From positions 3,073,344-3,137,343 of the forward strand of contig OX030963.1 in the NCBI GenBank assembly GCA_943735955.1: a stretch of 64,000 bases of DNA, written 5' to 3'. The DNA is from Piscicola geometra (lineage: Eukaryota; Annelida; Clitellata; Hirudinida; Piscicolidae). The position numbers were made by a program, and so were the translations under genes. Within the stretch, counting starts at the first letter, position 1. The number at the start of each line of letters is the position of its first letter. This document shows, piece after piece, positions 13,501 through 22,691 of this stretch. The notes under the pieces are model-generated. The model worked only from the letters and a program-made list of their open reading frames with translations, made no database searches and was not told the origin of the DNA.

Positions 13501-15598
13501 AAGGATGCCCCACCATTAACCCTAGTGGCTGGATGACAGCTGAAAAACATTTGTTGAACTAAAACTTGAAACATTAAAAAGACTTTTATTTATCCGTCAT
13601 TGAAAAATATTTGTTGAACTAAAACTTGAAACATCTATATTTTTTCATTTTATAACATGAGAATAAATGTGAAAAACTTGTGTCTACATAAGAAAGTTTC
13701 CTAGAAAAAGTTGAATGTTAAAAGTTTTCTAAATCAGTATTCAGTTGCAATAATTTATGTGAGTATTTCATTTTGTAATAATACTTAATTTGATGCTTGG
13801 AAAACTTAAAATTGTGGCATTTGTGGTAATGATCGATTGTGTACGTACATGTGATCGACTGTGTACACCGGTCGTACACATTCGATCATTTTCGGGAGTC
13901 TACTTTGAACTAAATTTGACTCAAAACCATTTCAACTAGATAAATGAAGTAAATAGAAAATGAAGTCTTAATGATGAATGTATAAAATCAATATTTTATT
14001 AAAATTTTATCTTTTAACAATTTTGAGTTATAAACATTTTTGTTAAAAGTGATCGACTGTGTACGCCTTCCCCCTATAGTAAAGTATAAAAATAAAAATT
14101 CAAAGTATTTAAAAAAATATTTTGACGACACGATATCATTGTCTGAAATGATAATCAAACATTTTTATGTGCCTTTTATCATTGATAATTATTTTTATAT
14201 ACGTTACTCCTGTTAGGTGAAAAGATCGACTAGTTTTGTCATCAATTGTAGAATAGTTATATTTTAAGCGTAATCGCCCATTCCTTCTACTACCGACTGC
14301 ATATTTATAAAATTAATATGTAAAACAGTCGATTCTTGAAGGAAGAGCGACGAAAGCAGTGAGATGACAATGAAATGAGCGACGGCCAAGAAGAATATAA
14401 CTTCAGTAATAACAACGATAATGATGGTATACGACCAAAATAGATATATAGGGATATTTTGTCCAAGGTCTGTTTTGGGTAAGGTTTATTATTTAAGGTC
14501 TAATTTGGACCCAAATCCGATAATGATGATCACGTCAAATACTCTATTCCGAGTCCAGGGGTTACAGATCAGAGCAAAAAATCTGATAACAGTAAAGACG
14601 CCATGGATATATCTTCAAATAATGACAGCAATGAAAGTTTCGATGGTAAAGCAGCGGCACAAAGTAAAAGTGGTGCATTTGTGTTTAAATGTGGAAATAT
14701 AGCTTGGCGAAGTGAATCTGTGCGTTTACTTGCAGTTATAAATACGGAAAAGAGAATATCATGAATGTGAAACCAGGTATAACTCGATTTGCCTTGCGAA
14801 GTGTTGCCACTTTCAAGACAGACTTCCAGTTGTTATCTTGTTATGAAGAGAGAAAAAGTTCTTAGTAACATTGGTTTACTAAAACTCTGAAACAAAGATC
14901 GAAGGTGACCAGTTTTTAACAAACGCATGTCAAAAGATAGATTTACCAGATGTCAAATATGATTAGTTTCAATGATGCCAAAATTTTAGTCGAAAAACCG
15001 GATTGGTGTCATGTCTGTCCAAAATCCGGTGACAAAAAAACAGCATTGAAATGCTCAATGTGCAGCAAACCTAAATACAAAGAACATACATGAGGAAAAC
15101 TTAATACTTTTTATGGGTATTCGAATAATTCGCTTCGGTCCCGTTTTCATCCTTTATAAATAACTTGATATAAAAATATTGTTAGCTTTGCTGTGATTTC
15201 AGAAGGAAAGAAAGAATTGAAAAAAGAGTTGACTCCGTAGAATATAAGACTGCTCTGTTGAGATCTAAGCTTTCCATAATCTTGTAATCATCGTCAGATT
15301 TTAAATTTATCTGTGCCACACCTACATTACACCATATTCACCCCACCTCAACTCTCTTCTTGCAGATACTATGATAGCGCAATGCAGATGTTTAAGGAGA
15401 AAAGGAAGATGGGCGGAGAAGTGTACTCGAAAGATTATGAACTCTATCTCACTGAAGCGATGGTCTCTCTGATGAAGGAGTATGTAATGATTATCAAGGT
15501 TAATTGAATAGATGGATGAAAGTGTGTGTGTTCGTGTGCGTGTATGCGCGTGTGTGTTTGCGTGTGTGTGTGTTTGTGTGTGTGTGTGCGTGGGTGTT

Positions 15599-15635
<37 letters not shown>

Positions 15636-15649
15636 ATGTGTGTGTGTGA

Positions 15650-15683
<34 letters not shown>

Positions 15684-18600
15684 ATGTATGTGTGTGAGCA
15701 TGTGAAGACTTTTGACAACGATTCAGGCCACAGCTAAAGCGATTGAAAATGCTAAAAACTTTTACAGAACGGAGATGGACAAGGTTTTGTTTCTATTGTT
15801 AAAATCAATTGTTACTAGGAATTCAATGGATCCGAATCCGGATTTGGATCCGCCAGATCTAAAACTAAGGATTCATGTGAATGGTTCCAAAAATAATGTC
15901 TTTTTTAAAACTCGTTGATTACTCGTATTCATATTTATATGGCACGTAACTTTCTATATCTATCGACGAAACGTAACGAATCTTATAAATATATATTATA
16001 CTCATTTAATTATTATAAATATTAAAGGCATTTAATTAATTTTAAATGCTTGATTCTTGGATTCGGATTCGTATGGATCCAGTATCAAGATTCGGATTCT
16101 GATCCCATTTTAATGGTTAATATAAAATGTGCATACTATTATATGGCATGAACACTAGGTCTATGACATTTTTGCAATCTCATAAGATATTTTTGAAAAA
16201 ATTGTCTTTCCACCACGAATTTGGTTGATTAAATGCTAAAGTACTAATACATGATGTTAACATCCTATGTACTAAAGTATAAGAAATGCCTTTCTTTAAA
16301 AAAAATTTAGGGTTAGAACAACTCCATTGGTTAATCCAGCATTGACATTTGTGGTGTCACTGATTAGAACTTTAATTCTTTCCTAAATGGTATTGAAGTT
16401 CGTCTAGATGCACTAACTAATAGGGATAAAAAGCATTGTGAATAATGGAATTACAGAGGTGCTAGACATATCTGTTGCAAATCTTGGGGGTTCCTACTCA
16501 GGAATTTTAGTATCGGAGTGAAAACCTATTCCTCTGTACAAAATTCCGTATGATATGTCCACATTCCTGTACCCGAATCATGGACTTGGAATAAAGAATA
16601 CGAGCCATGTAAATAAGGTGTTTCCAAAGATCTCTCGCAATTTTAATTACAAAGATAATGATTAACTTCGGAAGAGTGTTACGAATGTTATTGGTCCCTA
16701 TGAAGATCTACTGACTTTAGTGAAAAGAAGGAAGCTGAGATGGTATGGTCCTTTTTCTTGCTCACTGGTCAGCGAGTTGGAAAAATAAGCAGTAAAGTAA
16801 AAAGATGGGAGGACACAATAGCGGAAGGAACACTGATGGAGCTCAAAGACTAAGAATATCAGAAAACCAACAATTTTTCGAAACAAATGCTTTTTTATTG
16901 TCACTTTAAGCTATTTTCACAAAAAACAATAGCGATTTTAATATCTTAAATTATGGGTCATTTATATAAAACAATAAAAATGTAAAATGTTAAATAAAAC
17001 AAAATCATTAATTAATAATCTTTTTCCCCTCTTCGCCTTTCAGTTTTTTTTATCTTCCTGTCCTCTCGCACTCTCCTCACAAGTCTGGCAAAGGGAGAGC
17101 TGTGCTTTAATCTACGTTAACTTCCGATTAACGCGTTAATAATAATAATAATTGTCATTTTTGTATAGCGCCCGGGCACGCAACTGAAGCGCTTTCACTG
17201 CGTCGTAATGCAATAAAGAAATAAAAATAATTATAATAGTGATGTTATGAAAAGGAAAGCAAAGAGTAGCATGGAGTAATTGTTAAGAATGATAGGCTAA
17301 GTTAAAGTAATGAGTTTTCAGTTTGGCTTTGAAAGTCGAAAATTGGTTGATGCTTCGAAGTGCAGGTGGAAGGGCATTCCAAGTTGTTGGAGCTGCATGA
17401 CGGAATGCTCTTTTTGAGATGTTGTTTGTAGTGGATTCTTGGTTGAGGAGAAGAGAAGAAGATGAACGCAGTTGTTTGTTTGATGTTTTGTTAGTTATGA
17501 GTTTGCTGAGATATGACGGTATTGAGGTTTGAAGAATTTTGAATGTGGTGATGGCTATTTTAAAGGATATTCGAAAGTCTATAGGAAGCCAGTGGAGTTT
17601 TAACGACCGTTAAATTTTGTAACGCATTTGAATACAAATTAACGCATTAAAAATTTTCAATTCATTTAAGCCTATGCAAATTGAACTGTTTTTTTTGATG
17701 TTTTGGTTACATTGTCAGCAAGTGAACACAAACACTTTCCCAATTTACTGTCAAAAAACGAATGGGAAAATTTTTATTTCATCAAAAAATTTCTCATTTA
17801 TTTTAGATTTGCAACAGAACTTCTGGGGGGTAAAAAATATTTTAAATTTTCAATATTTTTACTTATAATTTGTCACTTTACACAAGAAATATGAACTTCA
17901 GAAGATGATCCAGTTTATTTTATTCGTTTGACAGACAAAATGTCTTTCTGAACTGGAGCAGAGAATGATTAATCAGAATATCCAATGATTAAGAATTACC
18001 ACATCATTAGAGCCCTGATTTAAAAATTTAAAATATTTTCACAAAATGAAAAAAACTATTAGAAAAAAAAAACTTCTAAACTATTCATCCTTCACCAAAC
18101 AAGAGACTACAAAAATATGTAACTTCAGATTCTGAAGATGAAGATACCTCAATGATTACTAAGTTAATAATTCAACGTTATAGAACAGAATCTGGGTAGG
18201 CTTTGAGAGTTGTGCTATTGTTTGGTGGCAACAACACGAAGGAGCATATCCGGCTTTTGCGAAACTGGCATGAAAGTACTTGTCATCTCCTGCAAGTACA
18301 GTTCCATGTGATCGTTTATTCAGCTTGTCAGAACACATAGTTAGCCTCTTAAGATCCAACTAATGTTGAAAAACTTCAGGATCTCAGGATCGCCGCCATG
18401 ATTATTAGGCAAATCAGTTATGAGAAACACTATAAAATCACTGAACTGCTTCTTCAACTTTCTTGATCAATTTTACAAGAAACCTAACTTTTGTATTTTA
18501 TTATGTTCTATTTTATATAACATATATAATGGAAAAAGATATTAAAATTTACAGAATATTTCATATCTATAGAAAATTTAATTTGTTGTATTGATATACA

Positions 18601-21095
18601 TTTTGTAATATAGTAATACTTTTGACAACGTATAATAAATAAAGGGAGGGTGATGTGTAATGAACTAATTATTTTTCCAATTCAGCACACAAAATAGATG
18701 AAAACTATCTATTCATATTTCACTTACATAATTCTTCTCCAATTTGTTGACTATCATCATAACACCCCTTCAAAGCTCACGCTGGGTAAAATTTTTTTTT
18801 AGCAAAACTTGTGACAAAATCTTTTTATATTGCGCAGATTTATTGGCTCAACATTTCAATAGCAAAGTGTTCTCAAAAAGCCAATTTGAATCAAACAAAG
18901 CAATGGCGAATACTTCAGCTAGGTAAAGAAAAGAGTACAAGCAGTGTGGTGTGGGTGGAAATAAGTAACATTGGTAATCTGCGACCAAAATATGTCTCCA
19001 AATATTGTGCAACTCGGGATTCTGTATGGTTATGACAGTTGCATTGACCATAAGGCAAGAAGCAGAGTTGGAGGTAGCAGAACTCACGATGGTGAGGAAA
19101 AACGTTTGAGATGGTTTAGACACGTGAAAATAAGGGAGACAACCCATAAAGGGAGGTGAATGTTGAAGATGAAACCACCATAGAAAAAAAAGACCAAGAA
19201 GGAGGTACATGGATGTGGAAATGAAAGATGTCAGAGCAGGATAAGAGGATGCAGTGAATGAAAAACATGATAAAATTCATTCGCAATGGCGACTTCCAAT
19301 GGGAGCAGCCGAAAATAAAAGAAAAAGATTGAAGCCAATCATGATTTTGCTTAGCAAATTTTGAAAAAGTTCAGCAAATAGCCACAGAGGCTATCAACAG
19401 TGTGAGCCTTGTCATTAACACCATCATTATCATCTCTATCAGGTGTGTGGAAATGACAAACAAAAAATCGATGGTGCAAAGTTGAAAAAGGAACATGATA
19501 GGTGAGTGCTACCCTTTTGTCACATCCACCAAACAAATTTTTTGTCACATCCAACACAAAATCTCATACCATTATCAGTGTTTCATAAGGAGTTGATGAG
19601 TAACAGGCTATTTTTATTGTTTAGCGTCCATCATGGCGGCATGGCGTTCGGTTGTTCCCGTTTTTAATTTTCGTATTGCTGGACGGCTTGACGTGTTTTT
19701 ATGAGTTGAAAAATTTTACACTTCAATTCTCTTTTATATAGGCTTTTTTCTTTTTCATATTTTCCAATTTATTATGTATTCTAGGGATTTTTCAATAGAA
19801 CTTTCTTTTTACGCCTAAATTCCTAAAAGTAATGTAAGACGTTGATCATAAATAAATAGATCATAAAATAGACCATGAATTTGAGAAATTATATTTAAAA
19901 AATGAACAACTTATTACTTATGAAAAACCTTTCTAACCCTAATCCTAACCTAGTTAAAACTAATAAAACCCAATTTAATTATAAATTAAACTCTATTATA
20001 AAGACAGAATCTACTGAATAAACTAATCATAAAGATTCTGATAATAATAATAACATGAATAATAATAATGGTGATAATAATAATGATAATAACAATAATA
20101 TGGATTGTTACGGGTACCCGCGTATTCGCTCCGGGTTTCTCCGAAGTTTTTAAAACTATAATTGCCAAATATTTACAAATATAATTTTTTTAAATAAAAA
20201 ATTTAATTATTATTTTTTATTAAGTATCAATTCAAAAATTGGAATTTCATTAATTTTTTTACTATCTAAAGGTATTTTATTATCAATATATCTTATTGAG
20301 TAAAATAAGTTTCAATTTATTGCACTCTCCTTTTTAATAACACTTATTTTTTGAAAATGTTTATTATTTTACTTTAACTAATTCACTCATAGCTTTCCGT
20401 CATGGCCTAAAGACGTATTTGTTAAAAACGTGATGGCTGAGCGCTATTTTTCGTTTCGTAAAGGGCGCTATACAAATAATTAGTGATTGATTGATTGACC
20501 TCTACCACCCTTCTTGCAGACACTATGCGATCGCAATGCGGAGGTTTAAGAAAGAGAGGATGAGTGAGGTGGAGTTCTTGAACGACCTTGAACTCGATCT
20601 CTCCAAACAGTTGATCGACTTGTTGAAGGATTTTGAAAAAAGAAACATGGTTGGTTGAGAAGATGGATTAATAGAAATGATCAATTGATGTTTGAGTAGG
20701 TGAGTGTTGGATAAATCTCTTACAACACCAACCACAGGCCAAGAAAGAAAATACTAATTTTTTTTTTTGGGCCGTGAGTGCTGTAGTAGCAATAGTTCTG
20801 CTAGTAGTAGCAATTAGGTCTGCTCTGGGCTTTGGTATTTTTCCAATGTTTTGAAAGCTATGCATCAATCGACTTGTTGAAAGATTTTGAAAAAAGAAAC
20901 ATGGTTGGTTGAGAAGATGATTAATAGAAATGATTAATTGATGTTTGAGTAGGTGAGTGTTGGATAAATCTCTTACAACAACAACTACAGGCCAAGAAAG
21001 AAAATATGATTTCTTTTAAGGCGGCGCTGGGTGTTGTATCAGCAGTAGCTGTGCCAGTGATTACTGGTGTGGTCTTTGGTATGCTTAGAAGATAA
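2531..21095 (+). CDS. Atlastin-like GTPase copy 1 (5' exons not in window)
   Basis: Spliced exons: 2531-2686, 6890-6946, 7580-7672, 7884-8022, 8088-8215, 8393-8449, 10583-10654, 15366-15498, 15727-15783, 20520-20649, then 20738-20854 or 20991-21095 as tail. Block by block these match animal atlastins: G3 ([10 protein letters not shown]), FTEYG..KPFQ, G4 (LFLVRDW), the [12 protein letters not shown] motif, the three-helix middle domain, and a hydrophobic C-terminal segment. Atlastins are ER membrane GTPases that tether and fuse ER tubules; this is the only copy here that keeps the catalytic motifs seen. The G1 exon is absent from the window. A short exon is probably missing between 10654 and 15366, because the phases (0 out, 2 in) do not join and the family has about 25 more residues there. 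Introns are packed with transposons. Confidence 0.85.
2869..2945. repeat. Recurring GCAAGATGTTAT short repeat
   Basis: A short motif beginning GCAAGATGTTAT and rich in TTTTCGTGAAA recurs at about 2869-2945, 11200-11285 and 44654-44735. Related sequence is seen at 6625-6770 and 46895-46990. It looks like a dispersed short, partly palindromic repeat. No coding potential was seen. Confidence 0.5.
3035..3240. repeat. Degenerate CCCTAA-like tandem repeat
   Basis: About 200 bp of loosely repeated CCTAACCC, CTTAACC and CTCTAACC units resemble degenerate animal telomere repeats (TTAGGG on the other strand). The phase drifts, and the stretch lies inside a GTPase intron. It reads as an interstitial or fortuitous repeat, not a chromosome end. 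Confidence 0.6.
3610..6510. mobile_element. Non-autonomous hAT element with 8-bp TSD
   Basis: Terminal inverted repeats CAGTGGCGCAACCAG and CTGGTTGCGCCCTTG match at 13 of 15 positions. They are flanked by a perfect 8-bp duplication CTCACAGA (3602-3609 and 6511-6518), the hAT hallmark. No long ORF lies inside. A second repeat is nested at about 4836-5176. The element sits in the copy 1 intron between exons C and D. Confidence 0.88.
4836..5176 (+). repeat. Nested GGACCCC-rich DNA repeat, copy 1
   Basis: About 340 bp bounded by ATGGGCGGC and ATCACCGCCC, with inner arms GGTCTGGACCCC and TCTGGACCCCAG. A diverged inverted copy lies at about 36185-36476. Shared internal words (TTGTTTTGATACGA, TAAAACTAAACTATTC) show that the two are one family, probably a small DNA element. 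Confidence 0.65.
6890..7672 (+). CDS. GTPase copy 1 exons D and E (G4 motif)
   Basis: Exon D (6890-6946, 57 bp) encodes [18 protein letters not shown]. Exon E (7580-7672, 93 bp) encodes [18 protein letters not shown] followed by a GG-rich loop. Both are phase 0 to 0. The RD dipeptide is the atlastin/GBP G4 guanine-recognition motif and is intact here. Confidence 0.92.
7884..8449 (+). CDS. GTPase copy 1 exons F, G and H
   Basis: Exon F (7884-8022) carries [20 protein letters not shown], the atlastin segment after G4. Exon G (8088-8215) carries [17 protein letters not shown] and ends ELIHYFK. Exon H (8393-8449) encodes the short [19 protein letters not shown], equivalent to the start of the middle domain. 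Phases 0/1, 1/0 and 0/0 join cleanly. The F-G intron is only 65 bp; the G-H intron is filled by (CTA)n. Confidence 0.9.
8252..8360. repeat. (CTA)n microsatellite
   Basis: CTA/ACT trinucleotide array with AAT interruptions, just after the exon G donor of copy 1. The same array sits at the homologous place in copies 2, 3 and 4. The leucine-rich reading frame across it is an artefact of the repeat. Confidence 0.95.
8450..8648. repeat. (GT)n microsatellite, left half
   Basis: Imperfect TG/TCTG array in the intron upstream of exon I. It was split by insertion of the hAT element 8657-10208 and resumes at 10217-10552. Confidence 0.93.
8657..10208 (+). mobile_element. hAT element with GGGACGGGAA subterminal repeats
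   Basis: The ends TAGAGGTCGGAC and GTCCAACCTCTA are inverted repeats. They are flanked by GTGTGTAT and GTGGGTAT (8-bp duplication, one mismatch). The subterminal regions repeat CGGGAACGGGACGGGA. The interior has decayed transposase pieces. Related ends lie at about 45067-45549 (inverted) and 56130-56315. Confidence 0.87.
8937..9858 (+). pseudogene. hAT transposase remnants
   Basis: Two blocks survive. One is at about 8937-9230 ([20 protein letters not shown], then a segment ending near [10 protein letters not shown]). The other, near 9690-9858, reads [33 protein letters not shown]. The second matches the C-terminal dimerisation region of hAT transposases (SER.FS..G then a basic stretch). Stops and gaps separate the blocks, so no working transposase is made here. 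Confidence 0.7.
10217..10552. repeat. (GT)n microsatellite, right half
   Basis: Long TG array with CTTTG and TTTTTG interruptions, ending just before exon I of copy 1. The cysteine/valine reading frames across it are repeat artefacts. Confidence 0.95.
10583..10654 (+). CDS. GTPase copy 1 exon I (middle domain)
   Basis: 72 bp, phase 0 to 0, bounded by GATTCAG and GTTTTT. It encodes [20 protein letters not shown] followed by KMDK. This closely follows the atlastin helix ATAEANNLAAV..A...YNKKMEE. Confidence 0.92.
10790..11340. other. Intron sequence, no feature seen
   Basis: AT-rich intron of copy 1. Apart from one copy of the GCAAGATGTTAT short repeat near 11200-11285, I see no gene or element here. 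Confidence 0.6.
11351..11539. mobile_element. hAT MITE, TAGAGACCGACCG family
   Basis: 189 bp with ends TAGAGACCGACCG and CGGTCTGTCTTTA, and flanking 8-mers TACCTGTT and TATCTGTT (one mismatch). The interior is tandem TTTCGG/CCGAAA palindromic words. It is the same family as 37913-38942, 59278-59442 and 59755-61074. Confidence 0.85.
12050..12480. repeat. Dispersed repeat, copy A (partner at 18770-19560)
   Basis: It starts CTTCAAAGCTCACGCTRG and runs through TTATTGGCTCAA.ATTTCAATAG and TTTTGAAAAAGTT to a CACATCCACCA-rich end. The partner at 18770-19560 has the same order of words but contains an inserted LINE fragment. The nature of the repeat is unknown. Confidence 0.6.
12723..14074. mobile_element. 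Pogo-like (Tc1/mariner superfamily) deletion derivative
   Basis: A perfect 25-bp terminal inverted repeat, GGGGGAAGGCGTACACAGTC plus GATCA, lies at 12723-12747 and 14050-14074. It is flanked by TA on both sides, the Tc1/mariner/pogo target duplication. GTACACAGTCGATCA-like words recur inside both ends (about 12750-12765, 13088-13103, 13114-13128, 13831-13890) and may be transposase binding sites. A fragment of transposase lies in the middle. Confidence 0.87.
13343..13560 (+). pseudogene. Pogo/Tigger-like transposase, internally deleted
   Basis: A short frame joins a DNA-binding-domain-like piece ([15 protein letters not shown]) to a DDE-domain piece ([20 protein letters not shown]), then stops. 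A shifted frame continues [12 protein letters not shown]. The DDE piece matches the pogo/jerky family block PP..VFPR....D....GAPPG..G...PSGWM. The catalytic core between them is gone, consistent with a non-autonomous deletion derivative. Confidence 0.7.
14374..15095 (+). pseudogene. piggyBac-like protein fragments
   Basis: A frame near 14520-14700 reads [28 protein letters not shown], rich in Ser and Asp. A related sequence lies on the - strand at 52520-52980. Near 15010-15092 is [20 protein letters not shown] followed by KPKYKEHT, a Cys-pair zinc-ribbon like the C-terminal Cys-rich domain of piggyBac transposases. Stops separate the parts. The family call rests mainly on the Cys pattern. Confidence 0.5.
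15366..15498 (+). CDS. GTPase copy 1 exon J (middle domain, helix 3)
   Basis: 133 bp, phase 2 to 0, after CTTCTTGCAG. It encodes [20 protein letters not shown] and more, matching atlastin [20 protein letters not shown]. The KKMGG core is conserved. It is duplicated as exon J' at 20520. Confidence 0.9.
15516..15704. repeat. (GT)n and (GTAT)n microsatellite
   Basis: TG-rich array that precedes exon I', just as the other (GT)n arrays precede exon I. This is a footprint of intron plus exon duplication. Confidence 0.94.
15727..15783 (+). CDS. GTPase copy 1 exon I' (duplicate of exon I)
   Basis: 57 bp, phase 0, after the same AACGATTCAG acceptor as exon I. It encodes [19 protein letters not shown], five residues shorter than exon I. 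The upstream GT array and acceptor are also duplicated. With exons J and J' it gives two copies of the middle-domain helices. They are either used together or alternatively spliced. Confidence 0.85.
15800..16640. other. Intron sequence with GGATCC-rich short repeat, no gene
   Basis: Near 15826-16115 the sequence repeats GGATCCGAATCCGGAT-like and GGATTCGGATTC words, suggesting a small unclassified inverted element. Otherwise it is AT-rich with no coding signal seen. Confidence 0.45.
16650..16870 (+). pseudogene. LINE reverse transcriptase C-terminal fragment
   Basis: Reading [20 protein letters not shown] then RWYG, followed by remnants of KDGRTQ. It matches the common LINE ending ..V.KRKLRWYGHV.RS....RGRQ..RWEDNIKEW. 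Stops are frequent, so it is a dead fragment. Confidence 0.65.
17141..17590 (-). mobile_element. L2-like LINE 3' fragment
   Basis: Reverse complement of the 3' end of the LINE at 1-2365: ATT tail, the GCGCTATACAAAAATGACA end, the 3' UTR and the last part of ORF2 ([18 protein letters not shown] region). It is 5'-truncated at about 17590, as usual for LINEs. Confidence 0.88.
17600..18420 (+). pseudogene. hAT remnant with AACGC repeats
   Basis: It begins with repeated TTAACGCATTT words. Near 18236-18345 a broken frame resembles [25 protein letters not shown] and a trailing basic stretch, the hAT C-terminal dimerisation motif. Parallel copies lie at 22850-23420 (5' part) and 39520-39925 (3' part, clearer). 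Confidence 0.6.
18770..19560. repeat. Dispersed repeat, copy B, with LINE fragment inside
   Basis: Same family as 12050-12480. Between its two halves, at about 19060-19310, lies a LINE C-terminal fragment on the + strand: [20 protein letters not shown], then [12 protein letters not shown] and [19 protein letters not shown] in shifted frames. The fragment is broken by stops and frameshifts. Confidence 0.6.
20436..20495 (+). repeat. SINE/LINE 3'-end fragment
   Basis: Contains GAGCGCTATTTTTCG...AAAGGGCGCTATACAAATAATTA, the hairpin-type end shared by L2-like LINEs and their SINEs, followed by a TTGA-repeat tail just upstream of exon J'. Confidence 0.6.
20520..20649 (+). CDS. GTPase copy 1 exon J' (duplicate of exon J)
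   Basis: 130 bp, phase 2 to 0. It encodes [20 protein letters not shown] and ends [13 protein letters not shown]. It aligns with exon J, but the KKMGG core has become KERMSE. The donor is ATG|GTTGGT. It feeds the tail exons. Confidence 0.88.
20738..20854 (+). CDS. GTPase copy 1 tail exon K (transmembrane)
   Basis: 117 bp ending in TGA. After AKKENTN comes a hydrophobic run [19 protein letters not shown], then [12 protein letters not shown] and stop. One membrane span at the extreme C-terminus fits an ER anchor. Atlastins normally have a two-pass hairpin plus a cytosolic tail, so this tail is short. Confidence 0.85.
   Translation, partial: AKKENTNFFFWAVSAVVAIVLLVVAIRSALGFGIFPMF
20868..20903 (+). 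pseudogene. Partial duplicate of the exon J' end
   Basis: The last 36 bp of exon J' ([12 protein letters not shown], with its GTTGGTTG donor) are repeated here without the front of the exon. This is the edge of a roughly 147-bp tandem duplication that also copied the intron and produced exon K'. Confidence 0.85.
20991..21095 (+). CDS. GTPase copy 1 alternative tail exon K' (transmembrane)
   Basis: 105 bp ending in TAA. It starts AKKENM like exon K, then diverges: [20 protein letters not shown] then VVFGMLRR. It has the same acceptor context and phase 0, so either tail can be joined to exon J'. The RR end is basic, unlike tail K. Confidence 0.83.
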   Translation, partial: AKKENMISFKAALGVVSAVAVPVITGVVFGMLRR

Positions 21096-21529
21096 TAACT
21101 GCCTATTGCTACTAGGTTATGGTCAATAACTGGTACTCTTTCATATATAGGGAGAGGTTGCTCAAGATGAACTGGTTCCAAAGATGGAACGAGCTTATTT
21201 ACATTTATGCGCTTTGAAAATGATAATAAAAATTTTTTCATATCTATGCATCCGTCTTAAATTCTTATTTGTATTCTGGTTTCGCTTCTGAAAGTTGTCT
21301 TCCTAGAAGAGTTTTTAAATATTGGGAGATATTATTTTGACGGTATATGATTACAATTTTTTATTAGTAAAATAGATGATGCAATACAGTTTTATTGTGA
21401 AAGTTGTAAAATTTAAAATTGAGTGATTGGCCTGTTATGACCATACATGTGTTGCATGGTTATAGTTGCCTAAAATGGAATACGAATAGTTCCTTAAAAT
21501 TAAATTTAGAACGAGACTGTAGAAGTTGA

Positions 21530-22145
21530 CAAGTCTATATACTATATATTATTTACTTTATATATTCTATATAGTATATATACTATATATTATTTACTTT
21601 ATATATTCTATATAGTATATATACTATATACTCTATAAAGTCTTAATAGTATATACTATATATAGTCTATACAGTGTATACTATATACTCGTTAGAGTCT
21701 ATATAGACTATACATTTCAAACTGACTATATATAGTATATATTTTATATAGACTATATATTTTAGACTGACTATATATAGAATATATTTTAGACTGACTA
21801 TATATAGAATATATTTTAGACTGACTATATATAGAATATATTTTATATAGACTATATATTTTAGACTGACTATATATAGTATATATTTTATATAGACTAT
21901 ATATTTTAGACTGACTATATATAGTATATATTTTATATAGACTATATATTTTAGACTGACTATATATAGTATATATTTTATATAGACTATATATTCTAGA
22001 CTGACTATATATAGTATATATTTTATATAGACTATATAGAGTTTATCTTTTATTTAGACTATAGAGAGTATATATTTTGTATAAACTATAGAGAGTATAT
22101 ATTTTATATAAACTATAGAGAGTATATATTTTATATGAACTATTG
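21530..22145. repeat. AT-rich palindromic tandem repeat
   Basis: About 600 bp of a unit near 57 bp built from ACTGACTATATATAGTATAT, ATTTTATATAGACTATAT and ATTTTAG words. Each unit is internally self-complementary. It lies just downstream of the copy 1 tail exons. Confidence 0.9.
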
Positions 22146-22382
22146 AAAATTAATGTAAACCAATTATTTACTTTATAATGATTAAAAAACCGTTAGTATT
22201 CATTTGCTTCAATGTCGCCATCATTGCACCTCATAGTCGAAATGAAAACTAGAAAACCTTGAGCAAAAAAAAGGTAAATTTGCAAACGTAACCTAAAAGC
22301 TAAATTTAATTAAATTAAGTAAATTTGATTAAATGACAATTCACATTAAAATACAAACTGGTTTGTTAATTTAGATAACTAA

Positions 22383-22566
22383 TGGCGAGCGGGTTGGCTT
22401 AGATGGTAAGTCGTTAGACCTGCAACTTAAAGGTCGCCAGTTTCGAATCCCAGTTCAGCCAACCGTGAGCTATCATATACCTAGTGTATATGATGCGGTG
22501 TTTCACGACTTATGTGTGAGTGGCGCTTCAGTTGCGTGCCCGGGCGCTATACAAAACTGACATTTG
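22383..22566 (+). mobile_element. tRNA-derived SINE with LINE-matched tail
   Basis: The head has an A box-like GGTTGGCTTAGATGG and a B box-like GTTTCGAATCC at tRNA-like spacing; the CTGCAAC loop suggests a tRNA-Cys origin. The tail GCGCTTCAGTTGCGTGCCCG plus GGCGCTATACAAAA is almost identical to the 3' end of the LINE at 1-2365. It therefore probably uses that LINE's reverse transcriptase. Confidence 0.85.
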
Positions 22567-22691
22567 AATTAAACAAGTTTGACGCTAAATGTCATTTTTC
22601 TATTAAATACAATATTATTTCATCTTAGGGAACTAAGCATTCCATCTTGGGAACCCAGTTGCTCAAGATTGAATTTTTTAGTTTTAATGAT

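Noticed and set aside
13341..13574. 77-codon - strand frame
   Set aside because: It is the shadow of the pogo-like transposase fragment, which reads on the + strand.
22383..22463. tRNA gene
   Set aside because: A and B boxes are present, but the stems are poor and the sequence continues into a LINE-type tail, so it is a SINE.
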